Below are positions 5,631 to 15,110 of a stretch of 51,149 nt of DNA, one piece after another (the first letter of the stretch is position 1; each line of letters opens with the position of its first letter). The stretch spans positions 1 to 51,149 of the forward strand of contig CAJMHW010000012.1 in assembly GCA_905213325.1 (NCBI GenBank), given 5' to 3'. Source of the stretch: Collinsella aerofaciens. GTDB taxonomy: Bacteria > Actinomycetota > Coriobacteriia > Coriobacteriales > Coriobacteriaceae. Both the position numbers and the translations under genes were made by a program. The notes beneath the pieces are model-generated. The model did not search any database. It was not told where the DNA came from and saw nothing but the letters and a program-made list of their open reading frames with translations.

Positions 5631-7991
5631 CTACACACGGCGCTTGAGTTGCGCTCCGCCCTCGCCGGGCATAAGACGGCGAGCGTCGTAGACCGAGTCG
5701 ACGCTGCTGATGGAAGCCAGCAGCGGATCCAGGCCGCTCGCATCCGAAATCTCGACCATAAAGCGCAGGGTCGCAATACCCTCGCGGTTGGTCGAGGTGG
5801 CGGCGGAAAGGATATTGCCGCCTGCATCGCCAATGGCAATGGTGACGTCCTTGAGCAGGCCCATGCGGTCCAGGCACTCGACCACGATCTCGACCTGGAA
5901 GAGAGTGTCGGCAGCACCATCCCACTCTACGTCAATCATGCGCTCTGGGTGCTCCATGAGGCCCTTGACGTTGGGGCAGTTGGCGCGATGCACTGAGACA
6001 CCTCGGCCACGCGTGATGAAGCCGACGATATCGTCGCCCGTCACGGGGTTGCAGCAATGAGCCAGACGGACCAGCAGGCCACTGTTGCTCTCGCCCTTAA
6101 CGATAATGCCGTTACTTGCGCTCTTGCCACGCTTTTGCGGCTTGCGGTTGGAGCCGCGGGCCGGCTGTTTCACGACCTCGGCGATAGCCTCGGCCTTGGT
6201 GAGCTGTTCCTCGGGCTTGGGGTCCAAGATTTGCTCGACCTTATTACCCACAGCGCGCGGGGCAACCTTGCCGGCGCCGACGGCGGCAAACAGGTCCTCG
6301 AGCTGCTTGAAGTTAAACTGCTCCGCCACGGCGTTGAGCGCACGCGTGGAGCGCGGCGTGGAGATGCCATACCCGCGCTTGCGCAGGTCCTTGGCCAGCA
6401 TATCGCGGCCGGCGGCAGCGTCGTCGTCCTTAGTCGCGGCGGCAAAGTAGCGACGGATCTTGGACTTGGCCGAAGGCGTCTTGACGATCTTGAGCCAATC
6501 ACGCGACGGTTTGGAACTCTTGTTAGTCAGGATTTCAACGCGGTCGCCCGTCTTGATCTCGTGCGTGAGCGGGGCCACAGCACCGTTGATCTTAGCGCCG
6601 ACGCAGTGGTTTCCCACCTCGGTGTGAACGGCATAGGCAAAGTCGAGCGGCGTGGAGCCGGCACGAAGCGCCATGACCTCGCCCTTGGGCGTAAAGACGA
6701 AGATCTCCTGATCGAAGAGGTCGACCTTCAGCGAATGCAGGTATTCCTTGGCGTCGGTGATCTCATCAGACGCAGCCCAATCGAGCGAATGCTTGAGCCA
6801 GTTGATCTGGTCGTCCAAACGTTGAGCGTCATTGGTCTTGGAAGCAGACGATCCGCCCGACTTCTTATATAGCCAGTGGGCGGCAATGCCATACTCGGCC
6901 TGCTCATGCATCTCGTAGGTTCGAATCTGAATCTCGAGCGGACGAGCCGTGGGGCCGATGACCGTCGTATGGAGCGACTGGTAGTTATTGACCTTGGGCA
7001 TGGCGATATAGTCTTTAAAGCGACCAGGCATGGGATGCCACAGCGTATGCACCGCACCGAGCGTGGAGTAGCAATCGCGCACCGAATGGGTAATAACACG
7101 CAGCGCCACCAGGTCGTAGATCTCGGAGAACTCCTTGCCCTTGCGCTTCATCTTTTGGTAGATGGACCAATAGTGCTTGGAGCGGCCATTAATCTGGAAG
7201 CCCTCCAGGCCAATGCGGTTGAGTTCGTCGGTGAGCGTCTTGATGGTCTCGGCAAGGTAGCGCTCGCGGACCTCGCGCGACTCAGCCACCATGCGCGCGA
7301 TGCGCTGGTAGGCATCGGGCTCCAGGTAGAAGAAGGACAGGTCCTCGAGCTCCCACTTAATAGAGCTCATGCCCAGGCGGTCGGCCAAGGGCGCGTACAC
7401 GTCCATGGTCTCGCGAGCCTTAAACAGGCGACGATCCTCACGCAGGGCCGCCAGCGTACGCATGTTGTGCAGACGGTCGGCAAGTTTAACGATGATGACA
7501 CGAATGTCCTTGGACATGGCGAGGAACATCTTGCGCAGCGTGAGGGCCTGTTTCTCGTCCATGCTGTCGACTTCGATGTTGGTGAGCTTGGTCACGCCAT
7601 CGACGAGCTCAGCAACGGTTTCGCCAAACAGGCCGGAAACATCGGTGAGCGAGGTCTCGGTATCCTCGACGGTATCGTGCAGCAGCGCGGCACACACCAC
7701 ATCGCAGTCCATCTTGAGATCGGCCAAAATGATGGCAACCTCGACGGGATGGTTAATGTACATCTCGCCCGAGCGGCGCTTTTGGTTGCAGTGCTTCTCG
7801 GCGGCAAAGCAGTAGGCCTGCTCAACCTTAGAAAAGTCGTCCTCATTCATATATTTGAGGCACAGGCGCTCCAGCTTGTCGTAGCTGTCCGCCATAATCT
7901 CGGGCGGCAGCTCATCGGCATGCTTATAGTGCTCCATCTCCGAAAACGGCTGGAGGGTGGAATCATGGGCGGTACGGGCTGCGGCATCCAT
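5631..7991 (-). CDS. relA: bifunctional (p)ppGpp synthetase/hydrolase RelA/SpoT
   Basis: This enzyme makes and degrades the alarmone (p)ppGpp in the stringent response. The 786-residue protein has the full long-RSH layout. An HD hydrolase domain contains LLHDTVEDT (H105, D106) and RLHNMRTL. The synthetase domain contains RFKDYIAMPKVNNYQSLHT from R324. A TGS domain has FVFTPKGEVMALRAGSTP, followed by a helical and zinc-finger-like segment with HCCNPVTGDDIVGF, and a C-terminal ACT domain. The intact HD motif supports hydrolase activity, as in the single bifunctional Rel of Gram-positives. It starts 15 nt after the RecJ-helicase gene, so the two are probably cotranscribed, and it ends at a strong terminator. 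Confidence 0.96.
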   Translation of the reverse strand: MDAAARTAHDSTLQPFSEMEHYKHADELPPEIMADSYDKLERLCLKYMNEDDFSKVEQAYCFAAEKHCNQKRRSGEMYINHPVEVAIILADLKMDCDVVCAALLHDTVEDTETSLTDVSGLFGETVAELVDGVTKLTNIEVDSMDEKQALTLRKMFLAMSKDIRVIIVKLADRLHNMRTLAALREDRRLFKARETMDVYAPLADRLGMSSIKWELEDLSFFYLEPDAYQRIARMVAESREVRERYLAETIKTLTDELNRIGLEGFQINGRSKHYWSIYQKMKRKGKEFSEIYDLVALRVITHSVRDCYSTLGAVHTLWHPMPGRFKDYIAMPKVNNYQSLHTTVIGPTARPLEIQIRTYEMHEQAEYGIAAHWLYKKSGGSSASKTNDAQRLDDQINWLKHSLDWAASDEITDAKEYLHSLKVDLFDQEIFVFTPKGEVMALRAGSTPLDFAYAVHTEVGNHCVGAKINGAVAPLTHEIKTGDRVEILTNKSSKPSRDWLKIVKTPSAKSKIRRYFAAATKDDDAAAGRDMLAKDLRKRGYGISTPRSTRALNAVAEQFNFKQLEDLFAAVGAGKVAPRAVGNKVEQILDPKPEEQLTKAEAIAEVVKQPARGSNRKPQKRGKSASNGIIVKGESNSGLLVRLAHCCNPVTGDDIVGFITRGRGVSVHRANCPNVKGLMEHPERMIDVEWDGAADTLFQVEIVVECLDRMGLLKDVTIAIGDAGGNILSAATSTNREGIATLRFMVEISDASGLDPLLASISSVDSVYDARRLMPGEGGAQLKRRV

Positions 7992-8006
7992 CGAGGTCCC
8001 CTTCCC

Positions 8007-11000
8007 CTAGGCCCGCGGTACGATCGGGCGGTCAACTTTGGCTAGCATATCAGAAGCGCACGAATCGAGCGCCCAGCTCCGGAAAGCCGAGAACTCCATG
8101 CGCGAGCGCAAGCCCTCCAAATAGCGAATTGACCTGCTCAATTGCACGCGGCCGGGGTTTTCGGCCATCGCGATACGACGAGTGTCGTCAAACCCCGAAA
8201 CGCGACAGAAACCAAGCTCTTCGAAGATTCCCAGGCCGCTTTCCACCGAGCGCTCGTCGACCGGCGTGCGGGCATCGATGGCAAGGCACATCTGCGCGAT
8301 GTCGATATCACTTGCGCAGAATGAATCGTCCCCCGTCTTGCCACGGTTGGAGCGCCACATGGTCTGCAGCGCTCGATAGAGCGTGACGAGCTCGTCGCGC
8401 TCGGGCGCATAGCAGTCGAGTAGGCGCTCGTTAATGCGGGCGTCGCGCGACGAATAGAGCAGATGGATCACGGCGGGCTGGCCATCGCGACCGGCGCGGC
8501 CGCTCATCTGGTTAAACTCAATGCCGCCAAACGGCATGTGATAGAGCACGACATGGCGGATATCGGGCAGGTTGACGCCCTCGCCAAAGGCAGATGTCGA
8601 GACGATGCAGCTGAGGCTGCCGTCTCGGAATGCTTCCTCCACGCGACGGCGATCGGAACGCGCAAGCCCCGCGTTATAGAACGCGATATGGGTTGCGCAA
8701 TCGGGCACACGCTTGCGCAACGTCTTGGCGAGCGCCACGGACTGGTCGCGCGAATTGACGTAGATGACGGTCTTTTCCCCCGTCGCCACAATCGACACCA
8801 AACGGTTCTCGCGACTTGCAAGATCGCGGTCGTCCTCGAGCTGCAGGTTCTCGCGCACCGTCTCGTCGACCACCGTGCGAGTGATCGGCAGCATGCGAGC
8901 AAGCTCGGCCACAACCGGAGCCGTCGCGGTGGCCGTCGCAGCCATAACGACCGGGTCGCCCAGGGCTTTGAGGATATCGGGCATGTCGAGATAGGCGCTG
9001 CGGTCGCCGCCCTTGGCAAGACCGGCGTGGTGCGCCTCATCGATAACGACAAAGCCGATGCGGCCCGAACGCGCGAAGCGGTCACGGTGGATAGATAGGA
9101 ACTCGGGCGTCGTGAGCACGATACCGGTGCGGCCCGAAGCTAGGCCGGCGAACACGTCATCGCGTGCGGCCTCCACGGTCTCGCCGGTCAGCACGCCAAC
9201 GCCAATGCCAAGCGATGCCATCGTCGACGAGAGGTGATAGGCCTGGTCGGCAACGAGCGCGCGCAGCGGATAGACAAAGATGCTCGCACGCCCGCGAAGA
9301 ACCGCCTCGCGCGCGGCATGCACATGAAAGATGAGCGACTTGCCGCGCCCCGTTCCCATAACGGCCAGAACACTTTGGTGATCGGCCAGGGCATCGAGCG
9401 CCTCGACCTGCGCGCGGTGCGGCTGGTTCGAGCCGATAAAGCTATGGATAAGCGAGCGCGTGAGCTCGGTATAGGAAAGCTGGGCGAGCGTCTCGCGCTT
9501 ACGCGACTCCAGGCGCAGGCCGGAATCCGCCGGCTGCACGCCACGACGAAGCTCGCATGCCGGATCGTCGATGCTGGGCAGCGTGGTATCGCGGACCAGA
9601 ACATCCTTGATCATGAGCTTGGGCTTCACACGACCCTGCCAATGCTCGGCAACGGCCTCGAACACCAAATCGACAGCGCTATCGCAGTTGATGAGCTTAT
9701 CGATTTGCGGTACACGAAACATGATGGCCGGCACACTCGCGGCGCCATCCGTCGCCACGAAGCGCATGTGCTCGCCGGTCTTACCCACCACGGCGCGATC
9801 ACACATCGTCACGCCCTCGGCAGCCAGCAGCGGCACCTTATTACCCTGGCCAAACGGCTCAAGGCGGGAAATCTGCTCGATGGTCTCGATATTTAGCTCG
9901 GAGAGGTCAACGGTGGCGGCAACCTCGTCAGTGTCCTCAAAGTCCTCGGCGGGAAGCTCCGATAGCACGGCCGAAAGGCGACGGCGGAACTCGTCGAGCT
10001 TGGATGCCTCGATAGTCACACCCACCGCACCGGCATGTCCGCCGCGACGAATCATCAGGTCGGAACAGCGCTCGATGGCGTCAAACAGGTTAACTTTGCC
10101 CACCGAGCGACCAGAGCCGCGCGCGATACCGTCCTCGATCGAGAACAGCAGCGCCGGCACGTGGTAGCGGTTGGTCAGACGGCTTGCCACGATGCCCTTG
10201 ACGCCCTCGTGCCAGCCTTCGCCGCCCACGACGATCGCGCGTCCGCCGTCATAGGTCTCCTCGACCTTTGCCATGGCATCGCGCGTGAGCTCCGCCTCGA
10301 TCTCACGGCGCTGGCGGTTGATTTCCTCGAGCTCAGCCGCCAGTGCGCTTGCTTCGATGGGATCGCGGGCAAGCAGCAGGTCGAGCGCCAGCTTGGGATC
10401 GGCCATGCGACCGGCAGCGTTTAAGCGAGGAATGAGCGAGAATGACAGGCCATCCGCCGTAATGCTCGAAAGGTCCGCCTTGGCGAGCGCGGCAAGCGCG
10501 ATATAGCCGGGGCGAGCGGTTACGCGCATCTGCTGGATGCCCTCGGCAACCAGCGCGCGGTTCTCGGGCGTGAGCGGCATCATGTCGGACACGGTGCCCA
10601 GCGCCGCGACCTCGATTAGCGAACGCCAATACGACGGCTTGCCCAGGCGCTCACCCAGGACTTGCACCAGCTTGAGCGCCACACCAGCACCGGCAAGCTC
10701 ACGCGAGGGGCCCTCGTCCTCGAGCTTGGGGTCAGTCAGGGGCACACCCTGCGGCACCTGGTCGGAGGGCTCGTGATGGTCCGTGACCACCAAATCGATC
10801 CCCAGACTCTCCAGATAGGAGACCTCTTCCTTGGCAGCAATACCGTTATCGACGGTCACAATCAGGTTGGGTTGAGCGAGCTCGTTGACGCGGTCGAGCG
10901 CCGCACGCGACAGGCCGTAGCCCTCGTCAAAGCGGTGCGGAATAAACGGCGTGACGTTGGCGCCAAACGAACGTAGCGCCTCGGTCAACAGACAAGTCGA

Positions 11001-11294
11001 CGTAATGCCGTCGACGTCAAAATCGCCAAAGACGGCGATACGCTCGTGGCTGCGAATAGCACGCTCAACGCGGTCGGCAACGACCGACATGCCCGGAATA
11101 ACGAGTGGGTCCGCCCAGTCGCGATCGAGCGAAGGCGTCAAAAACAATTGGCCCTCTTTGATGGAGCCAATGCCGTGCGCGACCATAATGCGCGCCACCA
11201 GCCTGGGAATGCCCAGACCAGCCGAAAGCTCCTTTTCGAGCTCGGGGTTTTGCTGAGCGACCGCCCAGCGATGCGTCGTCTTAAGCGATGACAT
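8007..11294 (-). CDS. recJ: RecJ exonuclease fused to a RecQ-like helicase
   Basis: This is a single 1095-residue chain with two enzymes. The N-terminal part is the RecJ 5'-3' single-strand DNA exonuclease: GDFDVDG (D91, D93, D95), TVDNG, TDHHEP (DHH at 172-174), RLNAAGRM, DHHA1 with GSGRSVGK and RRGGHAG (417-422), then an OB-fold-like segment to about 575. From about 605 a superfamily 2 helicase follows: GTGRGKS (647-653), VYPLRALVADQ, DEAH (752-755), AATATA, and QMSGRAGRDG. RecJ normally works with RecQ as separate proteins in recombinational repair, so the fusion would couple unwinding and degradation. ATG 11294 matches the usual RecJ N-terminus; an upstream in-frame GTG at 11339 adds 15 residues. 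No RQC or HRDC domain was recognised. Confidence 0.92.
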   Translation of the reverse strand: MSSLKTTHRWAVAQQNPELEKELSAGLGIPRLVARIMVAHGIGSIKEGQLFLTPSLDRDWADPLVIPGMSVVADRVERAIRSHERIAVFGDFDVDGITSTCLLTEALRSFGANVTPFIPHRFDEGYGLSRAALDRVNELAQPNLIVTVDNGIAAKEEVSYLESLGIDLVVTDHHEPSDQVPQGVPLTDPKLEDEGPSRELAGAGVALKLVQVLGERLGKPSYWRSLIEVAALGTVSDMMPLTPENRALVAEGIQQMRVTARPGYIALAALAKADLSSITADGLSFSLIPRLNAAGRMADPKLALDLLLARDPIEASALAAELEEINRQRREIEAELTRDAMAKVEETYDGGRAIVVGGEGWHEGVKGIVASRLTNRYHVPALLFSIEDGIARGSGRSVGKVNLFDAIERCSDLMIRRGGHAGAVGVTIEASKLDEFRRRLSAVLSELPAEDFEDTDEVAATVDLSELNIETIEQISRLEPFGQGNKVPLLAAEGVTMCDRAVVGKTGEHMRFVATDGAASVPAIMFRVPQIDKLINCDSAVDLVFEAVAEHWQGRVKPKLMIKDVLVRDTTLPSIDDPACELRRGVQPADSGLRLESRKRETLAQLSYTELTRSLIHSFIGSNQPHRAQVEALDALADHQSVLAVMGTGRGKSLIFHVHAAREAVLRGRASIFVYPLRALVADQAYHLSSTMASLGIGVGVLTGETVEAARDDVFAGLASGRTGIVLTTPEFLSIHRDRFARSGRIGFVVIDEAHHAGLAKGGDRSAYLDMPDILKALGDPVVMAATATATAPVVAELARMLPITRTVVDETVRENLQLEDDRDLASRENRLVSIVATGEKTVIYVNSRDQSVALAKTLRKRVPDCATHIAFYNAGLARSDRRRVEEAFRDGSLSCIVSTSAFGEGVNLPDIRHVVLYHMPFGGIEFNQMSGRAGRDGQPAVIHLLYSSRDARINERLLDCYAPERDELVTLYRALQTMWRSNRGKTGDDSFCASDIDIAQMCLAIDARTPVDERSVESGLGIFEELGFCRVSGFDDTRRIAMAENPGRVQLSRSIRYLEGLRSRMEFSAFRSWALDSCASDMLAKVDRPIVPRA

Positions 11295-11402
11295 AGGCAC
11301 CCACCCCCGATAGGGGCAGGTCGCCGCGATACCTCTCACGGTTCATAGCGATGAGTCCTCTGTGTATGCCCGCTTCGGCAGGCAGATCTGTTGAACGGAT
11401 TT

Positions 11403-11408
11403 ATTATA
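11403..11408 (-). promoter_or_regulatory. candidate -10 box for recJ-relA
   Basis: The minus strand carries a perfect TATAAT preceded by GG, about 110 nt upstream of the recJ ATG. No good -35 hexamer is seen in the GC-rich sequence upstream. Confidence 0.4.
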
Positions 11409-11570
11409 CCGTGCGGCGCGGACGCAAATCGCCGCAGCACGCCGCGGTTTCGGTAAACGATGCCGGTAATACCCTCGAAATAATCGAGCGTTTCTGACGC
11501 ACGGACACATGTGAGCGTCTAGCATATCCAGTCAAAACGGATTCACGAGCAAAGGGAGTCACAAGAGCAT

Positions 11571-12569
11571 ATGAAGCAATGGGTTGGACTGGGCAAGTTT
11601 CTCGCGGGGCACATGCAAATCATCGTTCCGACTTGCGTGGCGCTCGGCGTGCTCTTTCCTCAACAGATCGGCGTTCTCAAGCCCATCGTTCCCACCTTGT
11701 TTGCCTTTATGACGTTCCAAGGTGCGCTCAGCAACACCTTCCACCAGGTAGCCGAGGTGTTCCACCGTCCGCTGCACCTGATTGTGGCATTGTTGGTCTC
11801 GGCGGCGCTTATTCCCATCGCGGCCTATGCCATGGGATCGTTGTTCTTTGGTTCCAACCCCAACCTTGTCTGCGGCATCGTGCTCGAATACAGTGTGCCC
11901 GTGGCAGTCACCGCTTTTATGTGGATCAGCATGTTCGGCGGCAACGGCCCGCTCGCGCTCACCATCATCCTGACGTCCTCGGTCATCTCCCCTGTGACGA
12001 TTCCGCTTACGCTCAAGCTCCTGCTAGGCGCCACCGTCTCGATCGACGTGCCGAGTATGATGCAGAACATGGCCTTTATGATCGCCATCCCCGCCGTTCT
12101 CGGCATCGTGATCAACGAGCTCACGCGCGGATGGGGGCACGAAAAACTCTCCCCCGCGCTCTCGCCCGCCTGCAAGTTCATGATGATGGGCGTTATCGCC
12201 TCCAACTCCACCGCCATGAGCGAGTACGTGCTGCACATGAACGCGGTGCGCTTGGAAGTCGCCCTCTTTATTTTGGTCTTCGCCATCAGCGGCTTTGTCG
12301 TCGGCATTCTGGTCGCCCGCGCGCTGCATCTGCCATATAGCGAAACGACCACCATGTGCTTTACCTGCGGCATGCGCAATATCTCTTCGGGCGCCGTCAT
12401 CGCCACGCAATACTTTCCGGGCGAAGTTGTGTTTCCCGTCATGTGTGGAACGTTGTTTCAGCAGGTGCTCGCCTCGCTTATCGGGCACTTCTTTGAGCGT
12501 CTGACCGGCGAGGAGCGCGCCGCCCAGCGCAAGCGCGTCGAGGCCGGCCGCGATGCAATGGCGCGCTAA
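11571..12569 (+). CDS. bile acid:sodium symporter (BASS) family transporter
   Basis: This is a 332-residue integral membrane protein with about nine to ten hydrophobic segments. The family motif GMRNISSGAVIATQYFP lies in the C-terminal half, and NGPLALTIIL/ISPVTIPLTL in the middle mark the two inverted repeats of the BASS fold. Members take up organic anions with sodium; known bacterial substrates include pantoate, pyruvate, bile acids and others, and the sequence alone does not choose. It is a single gene, convergent with the DUF4931 gene 27 bp away. The spacing of the GGGAG upstream is long, so the start is likely but not certain. Confidence 0.85.
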   Translation: MKQWVGLGKFLAGHMQIIVPTCVALGVLFPQQIGVLKPIVPTLFAFMTFQGALSNTFHQVAEVFHRPLHLIVALLVSAALIPIAAYAMGSLFFGSNPNLVCGIVLEYSVPVAVTAFMWISMFGGNGPLALTIILTSSVISPVTIPLTLKLLLGATVSIDVPSMMQNMAFMIAIPAVLGIVINELTRGWGHEKLSPALSPACKFMMMGVIASNSTAMSEYVLHMNAVRLEVALFILVFAISGFVVGILVARALHLPYSETTTMCFTCGMRNISSGAVIATQYFPGEVVFPVMCGTLFQQVLASLIGHFFERLTGEERAAQRKRVEAGRDAMAR

Positions 12570-12596
12570 ACCGTCCGCAGTGTGCGGGCGCTCACT

Positions 12597-13397
12597 TTAC
12601 GATGTGAGCGCCTCCAGATGTGCGCGGAGTCGCTCCGCATCGACATCGAGCGTGGTCTCAGCATTGACCTGAGCCAGCCGATACCCGACAAAGTAGGGTG
12701 AAACCACCCAACGTGGAAGCGCCTTGGCAATGGTTCGGTCGCTCATGTGATAGAAGAACAGGTTGTACGACTCTGCACGACCGCCATGGTGCTCGTGCAA
12801 GATATAGCGCAGAGCTATCTGGATTGCATCGGCGAAGAGGTCCGTCTCGGCTTGGTCTCTCGTGTCATCGCTGGCGGCGATTCCCTGCGGGGCTGAAACG
12901 TTGATCTCAAAGAACCCCATGATCGGTTCGGTTGAGATATTGACCGAGATCCTCCCCTGTTGCCAGACATTGATGCCTTCGAAATTGGCAGAAGTCAGCG
13001 AAGTGTAGCCGTCTTCCTGCTCCAAACCCACAATCTGCATGTGCGGATGCACGAGACTACCGCCCGAGAGCGGACCCTTGTTCTTGTACATGAGCACGCT
13101 TCGATACTGCTGTGAATCGATCATCTGCTGCCAGCAACCCAGGGCAAACCGCATCACATGGTGGAGTTCATCCGGCTCGTAGGTCACCAGGTCGGCATCG
13201 TGATCGGCCGACTCGATCAGCACGGTTTGACGGGTGGCGCGCAGGGTCTTGAACTTATTCTCGAGCCAAATGCAATCGCCATCACGGCGAATGATGTCGG
13301 TGAGCCCTTCTGTATCGCAAAAAGGGCACGCGGTGCCGGGACGACGGTTGTCGTCGGGCTTACCGTTCGCCTGCTGAACGTCAAATACCAGCGCCAC
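12597..13397 (-). CDS. DUF4931 protein, GalT-like (HIT superfamily)
   Basis: This 266-residue protein resembles galactose-1-phosphate uridylyltransferase in fold. A zinc-type CPFC is at residues 24-27 and the HIT-like active-site motif GGSLVHPHMQ contains H117 and H119. The signature matches the DUF4931 group, whose members are predicted nucleotidyl transferases or hydrolases of unknown substrate. It starts 3 nt after cutC on the same strand, so the two genes are almost certainly cotranscribed and translationally coupled. There is no galactose operon nearby, which argues against a Leloir-pathway role. Confidence 0.75.
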   Translation of the reverse strand: MALVFDVQQANGKPDDNRRPGTACPFCDTEGLTDIIRRDGDCIWLENKFKTLRATRQTVLIESADHDADLVTYEPDELHHVMRFALGCWQQMIDSQQYRSVLMYKNKGPLSGGSLVHPHMQIVGLEQEDGYTSLTSANFEGINVWQQGRISVNISTEPIMGFFEINVSAPQGIAASDDTRDQAETDLFADAIQIALRYILHEHHGGRAESYNLFFYHMSDRTIAKALPRWVVSPYFVGYRLAQVNAETTLDVDAERLRAHLEALTS

Positions 13398-13400
13398 GGG

Positions 13401-14078
13401 TTATACCTCCAGCGGCACAATCTTGGTGCCATGGAGCTCGGAGACGCCCAGTGCCGCCGCCACGGTATCGCGGTTGGCCGTGGAAATGCCGCCGCCGGGA
13501 AGGATGGTCAGGCGGTCTCCCGCACACTCGATAAGACGCGACAGATGCTCCAGGTTGTCCTCGATCGGCGTGCCGGCGGCACCGCCGTGCGTCAGGATGC
13601 GCGTAACGCCGCAATCGGCGAGTGTGTCGACGGCATCGAGTTGAGCCTCGGGCGAGAGCTGGTCAAACGCCATGTGGAAGGTGATGTCGATGGGCTCACG
13701 CTTACATTCCTCGGTCGCGCAGCCCGCAGCCATCACGAGGGCGCCAAGCGTAAGTTCGTCGAGCGCCCATCCGCCAGCGCAGGGCTTGCAGCAGCCAAAG
13801 ACCAAGCCGTCAACGCCGGCGCTCACGGCAAGGCCCAGGTCCATCTCCATCATACGCAGCTCGTCCTGGTTGTAGTGAAAGTCGCCGCCACGCGGGCGAA
13901 TCATGCACATCACCCGTGCATCGTGCTCGTGGGCATAGTTGGTCGTAGCGCTGATAACGCCGGCCGAAGGCGTGGTGCCACCAACGGCAAGGTTGTCGCA
14001 CAGCTCGATACGCCTTGCACCGGCATCGATAGCCGCCGGCACCCGCTCAAAGTTCTCGGCACAAAACTCGTACACCAT
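13401..14078 (-). CDS. cutC: CutC family protein
   Basis: This is a 225-residue TIM-barrel protein of the CutC family. The N-terminus MVYEFCAEN, then GARRIELCDNLAVGGTTPS, MIRPRGGDFHY and ILTHGGAAGTPIEDN are typical. CutC was linked to copper tolerance in E. coli, but the biochemical activity is not established and some members may act on sugars or other ligands. I chose ATG 14078 because it matches the family start and has a G-rich ribosome binding site. The first gene of a two-gene unit with the DUF4931 gene. Confidence 0.9.
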   Translation of the reverse strand: MVYEFCAENFERVPAAIDAGARRIELCDNLAVGGTTPSAGVISATTNYAHEHDARVMCMIRPRGGDFHYNQDELRMMEMDLGLAVSAGVDGLVFGCCKPCAGGWALDELTLGALVMAAGCATEECKREPIDITFHMAFDQLSPEAQLDAVDTLADCGVTRILTHGGAAGTPIEDNLEHLSRLIECAGDRLTILPGGGISTANRDTVAAALGVSELHGTKIVPLEV

Positions 14079-14138
14079 AGATAGACCCCCAAAGACAGCA
14101 GATGTTTTCCGACGGGCATTTTCACACATCCCCATGAA

Positions 14139-14203
14139 GTTGCGGTGGAATAGGGACTGTTTTGGCCTCTTAGACTCCCATTTAGTCCCTATTCCACCGC
14201 AAC
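14139..14203. repeat. 65-nt inverted repeat with 20-bp perfect arms
   Basis: Arms at 14139-14158 and 14184-14203 are exactly complementary over 20 bp and flank a 25-nt loop. It lies in the gap between the cutC start and the liv operon terminator. No U-tract follows in either direction. It may be a dispersed REP-like element. Confidence 0.8.
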
Positions 14204-14253
14204 ATAAAGGGGGCAGAACCAAAGTAACGCCGCAGGCAGAGGACGGACAGCGA

Positions 14254-14353
14254 GCGGGCACCAGAGCGAACAAATTGGCATGAAAAGAGGACGGCATAGA
14301 CCTTCTGGTCATGCCGCCCTCTTTGAATGACAAGTTGTCGCTCTGGTGCCCGC
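14254..14353 (-). terminator. nested terminator hairpin downstream of livF
   Basis: An outer stem (14254-14273 with 14335-14353, one bulge) encloses a strong inner hairpin AAAGAGG.CGGCAT with its complement. On the minus strand the inner stem ends in CTCTTTT. A further separate hairpin with 9-10 bp arms occupies 14368-14391, immediately after the livF stop codon. Confidence 0.65.
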
Positions 14354-14396
14354 GCAGCGTCGACTGGTCCGCCGTTCGGTAGAACGGCGGAACCTC

Positions 14397-15110
14397 CTAG
14401 CCACCCAGATAGGCCTTGCGGACGTTATCGTCGTGCAGCAGCTCTTGACCGGTGCCGGTCATGGTGATTTTGCCGGTCTCGAGCACGTAACCGCGCGTGG
14501 CGATGGAAAGCGCCATCTGCGCGTTTTGCTCGACCAGAAGTACCGTGGTACCGGCCTTGTGCAGGTCCTCGACAATCTGGAAGATCTGTTCGATCAGAAT
14601 CGGTGCCAGACCCATGGAAGGTTCGTCGAGCATGAGCAGCTTGGGGTTACTCATAAGGGCGCGCCCCATAACGAGCATCTGCTGCTCGCCGCCTGAAAGG
14701 GTGCCGGCGACCTGGCGACGACGTTCCTTCAGGCGCGGGAACTGCTCGTAGACGCGCTCCAGGCCCGGAGCCACCGTGGACTTGGGCTGCGTATAGGCAC
14801 CCATCTCCAGGTTCTCCTCGACCGTCATCTGCAAAAAGGCGCGACGACCCTCGGGAACCTGAGCCAGCCCCTTACCAACCAGCTTATCAGCGGGCGTATG
14901 AGTAATGTCCTCGCCCATAAACTTGATGGAACCAGTCTTGGAGCGCAGCAAGCCCGAGACGGTCTTGAGCGTTGTGGACTTGCCGGCACCGTTGGCACCA
15001 ATCAAGGCCACGATCTCGCCCTCGTTAACGTTAAAGGAGATGTCCTTGATGGCGTGGATGGCGCCGTACCAGACGTTGATGTTGTAGACGGAAAGCATCG
15101 GCTCTGCCAT
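14397..15110 (-). CDS. livF: branched-chain amino acid ABC transporter ATPase LivF
   Basis: This is the second ATP-hydrolysing subunit of the branched-chain amino-acid importer. It has 237 residues, with Walker A GANGAGKST, signature LSGGEQQML, Walker B LLMLDEPSMGLAP and the H-loop-region LLVEQN. The ATG directly follows the livG stop. It is the last gene of the operon and ends at nested terminator hairpins. Confidence 0.95.
   Translation of the reverse strand: MAEPMLSVYNINVWYGAIHAIKDISFNVNEGEIVALIGANGAGKSTTLKTVSGLLRSKTGSIKFMGEDITHTPADKLVGKGLAQVPEGRRAFLQMTVEENLEMGAYTQPKSTVAPGLERVYEQFPRLKERRRQVAGTLSGGEQQMLVMGRALMSNPKLLMLDEPSMGLAPILIEQIFQIVEDLHKAGTTVLLVEQNAQMALSIATRGYVLETGKITMTGTGQELLHDDNVRKAYLGG

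Noticed and set aside
11343..11525. 60-residue minus-strand ORF upstream of recJ
   Set aside because: It has a perfect TATAAT inside it and no recognisable product or ribosome binding site; it is better read as a promoter region.
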